A stretch of DNA of 64,000 nucleotides from Gentiana macrophylla (lineage: Eukaryota; Streptophyta; Magnoliopsida; Gentianales; Gentianaceae): NCBI GenBank assembly GCA_026214975.1, contig CM047805.1, positions 67,185,383 through 67,249,382 on the forward strand, given 5' to 3'. Below the pieces are notes generated by a model, which saw nothing but the letters and a program-made list of their open reading frames with translations, had not been told where the DNA came from and made no database searches. Below are positions 24,539 through 34,732 of the stretch, one piece after another; positions within the stretch are counted from its first letter, which is position 1; each line of letters begins with the position of its first letter. Made by a program: the position numbers and the translations under genes.

Positions 24539-26564
24539 CTAAAACATCGAGATAATGGAAGATTTACAGAGTATTCTTAAGAAGATTAAGCACTTTTCAT
24601 ACTTTTTGTCTTCATGCAAGGAGATGTTATTTTTTAGGTGGAAATGGAAGTTTCTTTAAATCATTCTCGAGAAAATACTTGCTTTGAGGATGAACTATGA
24701 CTTTATCTTCCAAATCTTTCCACCTCACCACCTTCTCACCTTTCTTGCCCGGTCGAGGATCGGCCACGACTTTTCTTGAATTTTTTTCATCTCTCGGAGG
24801 TTCGACCACTGAGTACTATCATCTAGAACCGGGGGCATGGATATGCGACTTCCCCTCTGCCTCATCATTGGCGGGAGGGGTTAGTAATTTCACTGGTTGG
24901 GGACCACTAAGTTGAGTGCCCGATCTTAAATTCATAGCCTTTGGCCTCTTCTCTACCATAGGGAATTGTGGGAACTAGATCGGTGCATTGACTTTGATTT
25001 AACTCGAGTGCGAGCCACTTGACCACCTTTGGGTTCTTTCTGTGAAGGTGGGTAAGCGCCTGAAGGTCTAGAAGCTTTTGGTCGACTACTTGCCCGGTGC
25101 CTTTCAAGATTCTTGATTGAGCGAGAAGGAATTGGAAATTATTATTCTGCTCCTTACGATAGGAATCCAATTTAGTGTCAAGATTACTAGATTGAGAGGG
25201 CCTTGAGAATTACGAAAGTTTTGTGGGAAAGATTGGATATACCGACTTTGAAACATAGGATTTGGATTGTTCGGCCGATTCTGGTTGAACCTCGATTTGA
25301 TTAGGAAAATTCATATTATGGTTACGATTGAAGTTCGGATTTTGATTAAAACCCTGGTTTTGAAAATTGCTTTGGCGGAAGGCGATTGTTGAATCTTTGA
25401 TTTTCTTTGGCCGTTGAAAGCATTAATTTCGGTGCGTTCTGTCCACCCATGGGAGCGAAGCGAGCGGTATGCCCCACATTATCACATATCGACATGTGGT
25501 ATTGAAAGCTGTCACGATTACGGGCGTATTGACTTGATACAGGAGGATGGAAAAAAGCGACAGCGACCAACCAAGTGGCGGTGACAACAACTTTCACGAG
25601 AATAGAACTTGTGAGTTACGAGGAAATGACGGATTACGATTCGTAGGATTAGAGGATATTTTGAGAGCTTCCACCTGGCCATTGCGGCATGGCGTCTGAT
25701 TTTGCATGTTCACCTCCTCGATCCTAGGTGGAGGAGGTGTGCGGATATAGCGTGAGATGAGGGGGCGTAGTTGTACTTGGAAATATCTTCAAATAAGCTG
25801 CCATCCTCTTGGGCGTTTTCTTAAAAATGCCCCTCACGATGAACTATTGACCATACCCTTGGTGAGCTCGGTCGATCCCTTGAAGAAAGTGTTGACTTGC
25901 CTCTGCAAGTCTAGACCATGATGAGGGCATTTCGAGGAGAGCCTTAAATCTCTTCCAAGCATCAAAGAAAGATTCATTTTCCTTTTGGAAAAATGTGAAG
26001 ATTTCACTCAAGCAAATTTACATTTTGGATGGTGGAAAATATTGACTCGGGAACTCGTGCTCGAGTGCATTGAGTTGTTATCGACTCGGCGGGAAGAGAG
26101 TTGTACCACTCTTTCGCTTCCCCTCTCAAGGAAAGCGGGAACAATTTCAATTTAATTGCATCCTCATTAACCCCTTGTATGCGAGTTGTACCACATATTT
26201 CTAAAAATGTGTATGCGTGAGTGTGAGGATTCTCAGTTGAAAACCATGAAAGATAGATCGTGTTGCATCATTTGAATAAGACACAGTTTAAGTTCAAAGG
26301 TTCTTCTGCGATAATATTTGGTAAAATAGCAATTTGGGTTGACTCGACTTCACCAGGCATGGCATAGTCGATAGCGTGCGTCTTTCATTCGCGACCATGA
26401 TAATGATTTCTTCAATCTCTACGCTAAATGTCGTTCGAAATCTTGATCGGCCGTGTTCCCCTTGTCGGGGAAGAGCGAAGGGCGGACTCTTTCGTCTGTT
26501 TGGTCGACTATGGTTCGTTCGAAGTCGGGGTGTAAAGCGGTGGACCTTCGACTCGAGTTTGCAT
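24539..26564 (-). pseudogene. gag of Athila-type element, copy C
   Basis: The start codon ends at 26564 (conserved MQTRSQ-like start, here slightly changed). Readable pieces are 26419-26622 (ERHLA block), about 25930-26010 (the WKRF block) and 24907-25170 (NNNFQFLLAQSRILKGTG), plus a charged segment at 24627-24809 (KKGEKVVRWKDLEDKVIVHP). Frameshifts are frequent. It is collinear with the gag of copies A and B. Confidence 0.72.
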
Positions 26565-26795
26565 AAACGAGAGCAGAGAACAATTTTTCCGTCGATTTTT
26601 TTTTTTTTTTTTTTTTTAACACTCCGTCGACCGAGTATCGAGTTCGATTTTTTTTTTTTTATTTTATTTTATTTTTTTTATTTTATTTTTATATATGTAG
26701 AGAGCGAGAGCACACGCCTACAAAAATCAAAGCGAAGCGGAAAAATTAATAAAAACTAGACAACCGTGCGGGTCCCGACAACGGCGCCAAAAACT
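26565..26795 (-). other. 5' leader of gypsy copy C
   Basis: T-runs at about 26597-26617 and 26648-26675 surround eroded versions of the palindromes seen at 3324-3359 (here CCGTCGACCGAG). The PBS follows at 26773-26789. Confidence 0.65.
26773..26789 (-). other. Primer binding site (tRNA-Asp type)
   Basis: The minus strand reads TGGCGCCGTTGTCGGGA, one base off the tRNA-Asp complement typical of Athila elements. It lies 6 bp from the LTR end. Confidence 0.85.
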
Positions 26796-29208
26796 TGTCT
26801 CGGATTTTATGCAAAGCAAAATATAACAAGTAATAAAATAAATCCGGTTTACCCCAAGTGCGAGGGATCGTAGTATAGCGATTAAAACCGGAGTCGATCC
26901 ACGAGGAATCGGGGTTGGTCTAGTTCTTAATTTTTGAAAGTTTGTCACGGAAAATAAAACAAAAGCAAAATTAAAAGCGAAAGCAAATAAGCTGGGAGAG
27001 GTTGTCAATCCAAAGTCGGGAAAGATAATTACGAAACCGAGCTAACTAAGTTGTATCTATTTTATAACTACAACTACGATAAACTTACTCTGATTACTAC
27101 GATTCACTGCGATTACTACGATGATAGCGAAGCAAAAGCGGCACAAGCGATTTTCTCAATTAATTTAACAACGAACAAGCAATGATCACACGATTCCGCA
27201 ACCCTCAATTTCGACTCTAGATTATCTTGTGGTGATTTAACGAAAATTGTGATTCACTATCGAAGGTATGAACTCTAATTTCTTAGAAAAGTTCGCCTAT
27301 CAATCTTTTATCTTTCGATTTTAAAGATTAACGCTTTCATAACAAAGGTGTGAAATCTCTCAATTTACTTAATCTAGATATTCAACCTAACAACTCTCGT
27401 TATTTTTAGGTTAAAAATCTAATCTTTACTACGGTGATCTAAAGTTTAACAACGACTCTCGTCAAGCGTTAACATCAAATCGCAACCATCTCTCGATTTA
27501 AATTGCTTAACAATATGAACATAATAAAGAAACAAACTTTATATTAAAACTCACAAGAATCAAAAGTCGAAATCGAGATGTTGCTAAGAATCGGTTTCAT
27601 GAGGCTTGTTCCAGCGTGCTTTAGCCTCTCATCATCGTTTGATTGCTTGAAATCATTTGATTTCAATTTGTTGATTCATAGACCGTATTCTCCGGGAAGC
27701 GATTATGATTTCAACAACAACGATCTTTTGATAATTTACGAGCATTATAACAATACTACGGTATTATTATTTTGGATACATATATATATATATAAGTATA
27801 TAAGTATATATATATATATATATATATGTATATAGATCTATAGATATATGTATATATATTGATACTAAAAAGAAATAAAACAAGAAAAATAAAATGCAAA
27901 AGAAAAGAAATTAGATAGATATATATATATATTCTAGTACTACAACAAAAAAAAAAAAAATAAGAGCAAGAAAGTAAAAGAAAATTGGCCGAAAGAAGCA
28001 GGGGCAGCTCTTTTCTGTTGAGATGCGTCCTATTTATAGAAATTAGCTAAGGCCGGACTGGGTCGGAAAAATGCCGGATGACTGGGTCATCGACTAATCA
28101 TTGCAAATCTAACCAAATCTTGGATGATTTAATATATATTGGATTAAAACTTACTAAAATTCATATCTTGAGTTGTAGACCTCCAAAATTGCAAGCGAAA
28201 TGCCAAAATTACGGTCTCGAGAAACTCTACAACTTTCATGAAGGACTCTTCTTTGAAAACGTCTTCTTGAGTACCTCGTGTTCCTCCGAGCGTTTTGCGA
28301 CATTTTCTGAAATTGAATCAATTAGCCACTTGACCACCATTTGAGTTGTAGAAGTCCGATTGACTTGATTCAAAATCCGTTGAAAATCTTTCTTGAAGAT
28401 ATACAACTTTTATTAAGGAAACTTCTTGAAAATGTCGTTTTGATGAGCCATTTCCATTACGTGTCGTTTCGACATTTTCTTGATATGAATCGATTAGCCA
28501 CTTTGACCATAACTTGAGTTGTAGAACTCCAATTTACGTGATTCAAAGTGCGTTGGAAAGCTTATGTGAAGATCTACAACTTTCATTAAGAAGTCATCCC
28601 CTGAAAATGCCTCTAAGCTAGGTCAAATCTCCGTCGAAAATATGTAATGATTTAAGTACTCGGAAAAGCGACCCTTTTGAACTCGTAAGCTTGTGGCACC
28701 TTCTTCTAACCCTCTAAACACATCTTTTAGACTCAAAACATGTCGTTACGTGGAATCTTGGTCAATGTATAATCACGCAATGAACCACCAAAATACCAAG
28801 CGTAAATCCGACACGACACTCCGATTCTTAAACCGGTACAAAAACTAGTAAAAACACGATAAAAATACAATATTTTATATAATAACTACTACTAACATAT
28901 TTAGATGAAACATAGGAACTAATGACTCGAAGCGATATATAAGTGCTCAAAATCCAAACCTTATCATCTTTTAATCATCTTTTAGATCGAAAATATGTAT
29001 CTACAAGACATCCAAAACATTGCAAAGTGTAATCACATATAAAACCACCGATAAAACACATAAATCAACCACTTTTGCAATTAAACCGTTTAAAACCTCA
29101 CTTGCTCAATAAATCGATTAAAAGCTCATTTTCTATGCAAATTATATAAATGTGGAGGAAATCATTATAAAATGTATCATTAGAAATCGTATAAAATCAC
29201 CCTTAACA
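26796..29208 (-). repeat. Gypsy LTR, subtype 2, full length (2413 bp), 5' LTR of copy C
   Basis: TGTCTCGG at 26796 and CCTTAACA at 29208 give matching TG...CA ends. It carries a TATA box (28031-28038), eroded dyads (about 28049-28090), three ~173 bp repeats and AT microsatellites. Plant copia RNase H sequence begins right after it, so it marks the right end of the gypsy array. Confidence 0.9.
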
Positions 29209-29820
29209 TGCAGTCAAAAGAGTTCTCAAGTACCTAAAAGAAACTTTAGGAGTAGGGATATGGTATTCCAAGGATGGAAGCTTCAAAATTATATCCTACT
29301 CAGATTCTAACTATGCTGGATGCAAGATTGATAGAAAAAGCACCACAGGAACCAGTCAGTTAATGGGAAATAGACTGGTTTCCTGGTTTAGCAAGAAACA
29401 AAACTCAATATCAACTTCCACTGCTGAAGCTGAATACATAGCTGCTGGAAGTTGATGTGCACAAATACTTTGGCTAAGACAACAATTAAGGGATTATGGA
29501 ATTGAGGAGAAAGAAATTCCAATAATGTGTGACAACACAAGTGCAATTGATATCACAGAAAATCCTGTCTTGCACTCAAGAACCAAGCACATTGATGTGA
29601 GACATCATTTTATAAGAGATCATGTTGAAAAGAAGGATGTGGTGGTTCTGTATATCCCTACTGAAGATCAACTTGCTGATATATTCACTAAACCACTTGA
29701 TAGTGAAAGATTTGCTAAACTAAGGACTGAACTTGGAATTATCAAAGTTGGTGATAATCGGCAGAGTGTCTTGGAATTCACCAAGGGATTAGTCGTTGCT
29801 ATGTTGGGTGAGCTCACTTA
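29209..29820 (+). pseudogene. Copia RNase H and pol C-terminus (Copia-1)
   Basis: RNase H degrades the RNA template during reverse transcription. Reading from the LTR junction the frame gives AVKRVLKYLKETL, GIWYSKDGSFKIISYSDSNY (catalytic Asp), CKIDRKSTTGT, STAEAEYIAAGS (catalytic Glu), MCDNTSAIDI (Asp), RTKHIDVRHHFIRD and DQLADIFTKPL, all in the order of copia RNase H. One stop (TGA, 29453-29455) replaces a Cys normally found after AAGS. The tail from MCDNT to the stop at 29821 is open (29525-29821). The 5' portion of pol is not in the window. Confidence 0.9.
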
Positions 29821-29970
29821 GCAGATTAGTCATTGGTATCAACAATTCCATGTACTTATGTTTGGACAATTGAGCAAATGAGGTTGCCAAGGGGATTGGT
29901 CTTTGTCATGTTGGGTGAGCTCACTTGACAGATCAGTCATTGGTATTAAACCTCATCTTGTATTTTCAAT
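29783..29970 (+). repeat. 107 bp direct duplication at the end of copia pol
   Basis: The block AAGGGATTAGTCGTTGC..TGTTGGGTGAGCTCACTT recurs 107 bp later (TGTTGGGTG at 29802 and 29909), followed in both by CAGAT.AGTCATTGGTAT. The first copy encodes the last residues of pol; the second is downstream. Confidence 0.7.
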
Positions 29971-30206
29971 TGAACAAAACAAGAAGGAATCAAGGATCAG
30001 CAGAGTTACTCTGTCAGCAGGCTACTGAAGCATCTTTCTCAGCAGGCTGCTGAGCCAACCCTGCTGATGCCAAGTCTGTTGAATAATGCGTTACACAGTC
30101 AAACTTATTAAAGTCAAAAAGCAGATTGGCGGGATATTTATTTTATCCTTTATAACCGCAGTTAACACGATCCAACGGTTACAAACGTTATGAAGAAAGT
30201 AATGGG

Positions 30207-30408
30207 CCACGTGTCAAGTTAGCATTCACTCAAATTAATCATGGTTAACTGCACAGTACTTGCTCTGACAGTATCAACTGCATTTGCCTATATATACACA
30301 GACTACTACACAGAGGCTACTACAAAAATCTCAGATTGATTTTCTCTGTATTTACACTATGTGAACACAGATTTACAATTCATCTTCTTCATCTTTTTCT
30401 TTTTAACA
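30207..30408 (+). promoter_or_regulatory. Promoter-like region before the Copia-1 accessory ORF
   Basis: A G-box CCACGTGT (30207-30214), a TATA box TATATATA (30289-30296) and a pyrimidine-rich CTTCTTCATCTTTTTC leader precede the ATG at 30409. TATA to ATG is 120 bp. The same arrangement precedes the accessory ORFs at 36795 and about 46350. Confidence 0.55.
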
Positions 30409-33122
30409 ATGGCGGAAAAAAATTGATGTTCAAATTGGAACAAGCCAAAATGTGAGAGGTTTTGTTGTTGAAGCTAATAAAACAGAGTTAGCTATTAACA
30501 TTGGTCGAATAATAAGAAGATATGAAGGCTTGGAGAATGTATTGAACATAAGATTGGAAACAATCTCTTACACAAATGTTGTAAGTTTTTGGAAGAATAT
30601 TGTGATAAAGGAAGGAAGAGAAGCATTCAAAACAACTGTAAATGCTCAAGAAATTGAAGTCTCCTCAAACCTGTTGAGGGAGGTTTTTGGATTTGAAGAA
30701 GTAATAGATGCTCCTGTAAATCCTGAGGAAATGGGGTTGTCAAAGATGGATTTTGTTGACAAAATCAAGACCAATGAAGCCACCAAATCAGTTCTAGGTA
30801 TCAATGTGAAACACATTGGGTATGAGTACAACCTGCTGAGCAAAATCATTGCTAAGATCATATTAGGGCTGGTTGGAAGTATAGATACTCTATCAGGACC
30901 TAAGATAGAGCTGCTAATGATTATCTGCAGAAGTATGAAATTTGATTGGGCTGGATACTTTATCCATTACATGAAGAAAGTAGCCAAAGAAGAAAAAGAG
31001 GGAAAAGGAAATCCAAGGCCTTACCCTTAGGATTAATGGTTCAGGCCCTGCTGAATAATTTGGAAATTCCTAATGTGGCACCTGAGAAAATAAACCAATC
31101 CAGATACAAGAAAGAGATTGACTATCTTATCCCTGGTCTGGATGATGATGATGAAGGTGTTGCTAAGGCTGCTGACAATGATAGTGATGGAGATGATGGT
31201 GATCTTCGGTGGTGAGCAGGTCAAGCAAACTATTAAGAAAAGCTGTCAAAACTCTTTGCACCAAAGAAGACTCTTTGAGAAGAGAAAGGCTGCTGACACA
31301 AGGAAAATAACAGAGGTGTTAAAGCCTAAGAAAACAAGAAGCAAGCAAACAAAGATGATCTTTGAGTCTCATGGAGGTCCGGTGAAGTTGAGATTACTAA
31401 CCCTGCTGTAGCTGCTAGGAAAACTGTTGTTGAGATTTTGAAGGAACAACAGAAAGAAGCCTGTAGAAAGAGAAAGTCTACTGCAATTGAAATTGATGAT
31501 GACCCACTTTCCAAAAGAATGAAGGAGATTATCCACAAAAAGAAACATGGAAAGAGGAAACAATTGAAGGTTTTGGAGGCTCAAAGAGAACAGGAAGAAG
31601 AAGAAGTAGAAGAAGAAGCAGGAGAGGATATTGAGGCTGAACCTATAACCATTATAAAGCCTACTGAGGATGTAGAGGCTGTTGTTGACCAATCTGCTGA
31701 AGCTACGGAATCCTCACCTGCTAAGGCTGCTGAGCCTTCTGAATCTGCCCAAGTTGTTGTTGAGCAACTTGTTGAAGAGCCACAATGAGACCTCTGAGTG
31801 CATGCATAACGTGGTAATGAAACACTTGTGCAAGACCCCGCATTCTTCTGCAATAGTTCAGGGAAAGAATCATTGTTGTTAACCCCGCTAATGAGCATAT
31901 AAGTCAGGGGGAAGAAAGTGTGGTACAGATGGAGGTAGTAGGGACTAATATACAACCTGAGAAACCTCATCGACTTAGAAGCATCTCGTGGAAGAAACTT
32001 TGAGTTTGCTTGTTGGGACCTTTGGAGGTCATCAAGCTACTAAAAAAGCAGCTCAGAGGTCTTTCATGCCTTTTGAAAGACATGTGAAGAAGAAGAAGGA
32101 TGATTTTGTTGATCCCAAACTTGCAGTAGTGGTGATTATTTTCAATGGATGTTTGGTTTCTACAAGAGGCAAAAGCCGGTGCGAGAACCTATGACTCGAT
32201 TTTGAGGAGTGGGCTTTTGACAAATTGGGAGTTGAAAATTTGTTGGATCTGGTTGATACCACTATGCTGCAATCAAGATTGATGGACATTTTTGAAGATC
32301 AACAGAAAGATGAGGGTATCAAGTTCAGGGATCCAAGAGATAATGATGATGATTCATCATCTTCATCTGACTCTAGAGGTGATTTTCCATCCGGTCCGGG
32401 GGGAACGGTGGTACCGCTTATGTTGATTGATCCTAATGTAGGCGATCTCATTGGTACATGATGATCATCGATAAACAACATCTTTGGACAAATGGATGAG
32501 GATCTTGAAAATCTCACCATTGATGATATTGAGGCACAAATCAATGAAGGAATAAATGGTGGTGCAAATAAGATGGTTGGTGAGATTGATGCCATGTTTG
32601 TTGAAGAACCTGCTGAACATGTTGATGATCAGCAGACTGTGGATTCAAGTGATGAGAGGGTTACTGACCATAGTGAACCTAGTGCTAGTTTAGAGGAATC
32701 AATTCAATATCAAGACTGGATTGACACTGAGGGGACCTTATCCAAAACTGCCTTTATCCTAACAAAAATTGGTCATGTTGAAGGATTCCAAGTGGATAAT
32801 GAGGCTATATTCAATCCTTTAAGAGTGGAACAGGAGGTTCAGGTTGCTGAGGTTCAAACAGCACATGAACAAAGGTTGGAACGGGAGGTACTGGTTGCTG
32901 AGTTACAAACAGCACCTGGACACAGGTTGGAACAATCTTTGGGTTTGAAGGAAACCCTGCTGTTTTTGTTGAAGAGGCTGCTGTAGTGGAGCCTACTGGA
33001 GTCAAGGCCACTGTAGGGAAGGATGGTCAACAGTCTGTTGATGAGAATGAGCAACTGTTGGACTATGACTACAGTGATGAAGAGTTTCAATTATCTTAGG
33101 AAGAAATTGTTGCTGATGAACC
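30409..33122 (+). pseudogene. Accessory (env-like position) ORF of Copia-1, acidic
   Basis: The ATG at 30409 opens MAEK and then breaks by one extra A in a 7-A run. The next frame (30452-31030, 192 aa) has NVVSFWKNIVIKEGREAF, resembling the plant transposon protein domain seen in accessory ORFs of plant LTR elements. Further coding-like pieces follow in shifting frames: 30946-31215, 31438-31788 (Lys-rich then Glu-rich), 32225-32461 (Asp/Ser-rich) and 32492-32986 with a duplicated VEQEVQVAEVQTAHEQRLE-like unit. It is cut at 33122 by Copia-2. Function unknown. No signal peptide or membrane segment was seen, so an envelope role is not supported. Confidence 0.65.
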
Positions 33123-34533
33123 TGTTGGTCCCAGAGAAGGGTGAAACTATAGTCAGAGGGGGGGTGAATGACTATAGTGGAGTTCCAAAAACTTTTCTTC
33201 TATTTAAAAGCTTTTAGGCAGCGGATAAGTCCCTTCTTACTATGTTGTTTTCAAATCAGTGTAGACAGTCACATATATAAGTTATGATGTAGGCTAAATA
33301 AATAAATGCTGTAAAGTAAATTGCAGAATTTAAATTGACACAAGGCTTATAGTGGTTCAGGGTGGTGTAATCCCTTAACCCACTCTTCTCCTGTGATGAT
33401 TGGAGGAATTCACTATTGTTTTCACAGATACAATAGTATGATTGTCCTTGGCTTCCCAAGCTTCACAATCAACAAGACTATCACTCCTTGATCGCAATGA
33501 CTTCAAATGATTCGATCTTCCTTTTGTTGCTATTCAAGATTAAGATCCTTCAACGGCTATCACAGATTCAACTCCTTCTCAGATTGCCTCCGATTTGATT
33601 TGCTTGAGTTTGATGTGAATGTGATTCACACACTTGCTTGATCAATCTCAATTCGAGTATGGCTTTGTAGTTACGATACTTGAGTTGATCACTAGATATG
33701 TCTTTGTAAGTTGAGAGAAGACTTTTCAAATTGTGAGTTTCGCTTGATTTTTCTTTCTTCATCGTTATTTTCTTTTCTGTCAATGCCTTCTATTTATAGC
33801 CTTGAATAACCTTGGTTTTTGAAATTCCGTCCGTTGGCTATATTAATGAGGAATAACCCTTGATCTTATTCTTGATTCCCCTTAATTGTATTCTCCTTGA
33901 TTTTTGATCGGATCGGATTCTTTCTTCAAATGTATAGCGAGAAAATCCGTCCTTGATTGATCATTTAATGATTTGTGCATTTAATGCATGATCTTACGAA
34001 TCTTCATCGTATATCAAATTTGATCTTGTAAATGTCTCTTCGCCGCTTTTAGAACGGTCGAGTGAGCCTTCCGACTTAGCCGTTAGTTCTTTCTTTCTTT
34101 GTTTTGTTTTCTCTTTGCCGAAAGTCGGTTTACTCACCGATTCTTTGTTTCCTTCTTTGTTCTAGTTTTTGGAGAGTCTTTGTACTTCACTGATCCTTGA
34201 TTTGGGTGAGACCAAGTGTACACCATATTTGAACATTGAGTTTCATCACTTAAAACATAACTTAGACTTATCCAAGGTCATCACAGACTTCCTTGGTTAT
34301 AGGTCGACCATAATGTCTTCATACTTCTCTGCTGGTGCTTTGCTAGCTTCACTTTGCCGAATATCTGTTTTTGCTTTGCCGTCCTACCAACTAGTACAAT
34401 ACTTGTCTGACTCAACTTATACAACATGTTAGACTCTAAGTAAAGACTTATACAGAGAGTTCTAACTTATTTAGAGGCTTGCTATAACAGTTTAGTATGG
34501 CCATCATCAAAACATAATAAAATGTTCCTAACA
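33123..34533 (-). repeat. 3' LTR of Copia-2 (1411 bp)
   Basis: On the plus strand it runs TGTTGGTCCC to TTCCTAACA. A minus-strand TATA box CTATAAATA lies at 33791-33799. It is near-identical to 42772-44180; many differences are again at CAG or CTG. Confidence 0.93.
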
Positions 34534-34547
34534 ATTTCCCCCTTTTT
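34534..34547 (-). other. Polypurine tract of Copia-2
   Basis: The minus strand reads AAAAAGGGGGAAAT directly before the LTR start TGTTAGG. This is the expected plus-strand primer site. Confidence 0.85.
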
Positions 34548-34732
34548 GATGATGCCAAAACCCTCATAAGCCTGAATATAAGTAATCAAAATTTTCATAA
34601 TACACAACAGATTAAAAGTTCAACAATTTTATTCTTCCATCATAGGGCAATAAGATATTGCATCTTTTTATTTAAGTGAACAAAGGCAAATGATAAGATG
34701 AATTGAATTGAATTAAGCAACAGGTAACTGGT
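34548..34732 (-). other. 3' untranslated stretch of Copia-2
   Basis: This sits between the accessory ORF stop (34733) and the PPT. It is AT-rich, with no reading frame. Confidence 0.6.

Larger units (their letters stand above)
18606..26795 (-). mobile_element. Athila-type gypsy internal region C, with leader and PBS
   Basis: This is the only internal region in the window with both ends intact: polypurine tract at 18606 and PBS at 26773-26789. The minus-strand order is leader, gag, PR, RT, RH, IN, 3' noncoding. It is flanked by LTRs 16234-18605 and 26796-29208. Reading frames are more broken than in B, with most changes at CAG/CTG. Confidence 0.88.
29209..33122 (+). mobile_element. Copia-1: 3' part of a SIRE-like copia element
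   Basis: The gypsy array cut this element in its RNase H; the 5' part must lie left of the window. It runs RNase H, spacer with promoter-like sequence, accessory ORF, and is cut again at 33122 by Copia-2. I found no 3' LTR. The RNase H resembles that of Copia-2, placing it in the SIRE/Maximus-like group, in which an extra ORF after pol is known. Confidence 0.75.

Noticed and set aside
33123..34533. Envelope gene of an endogenous virus between pol and LTR
   Set aside because: The downstream ORFs show no signal peptide, cleavage site or transmembrane segment; position alone does not support an envelope call.
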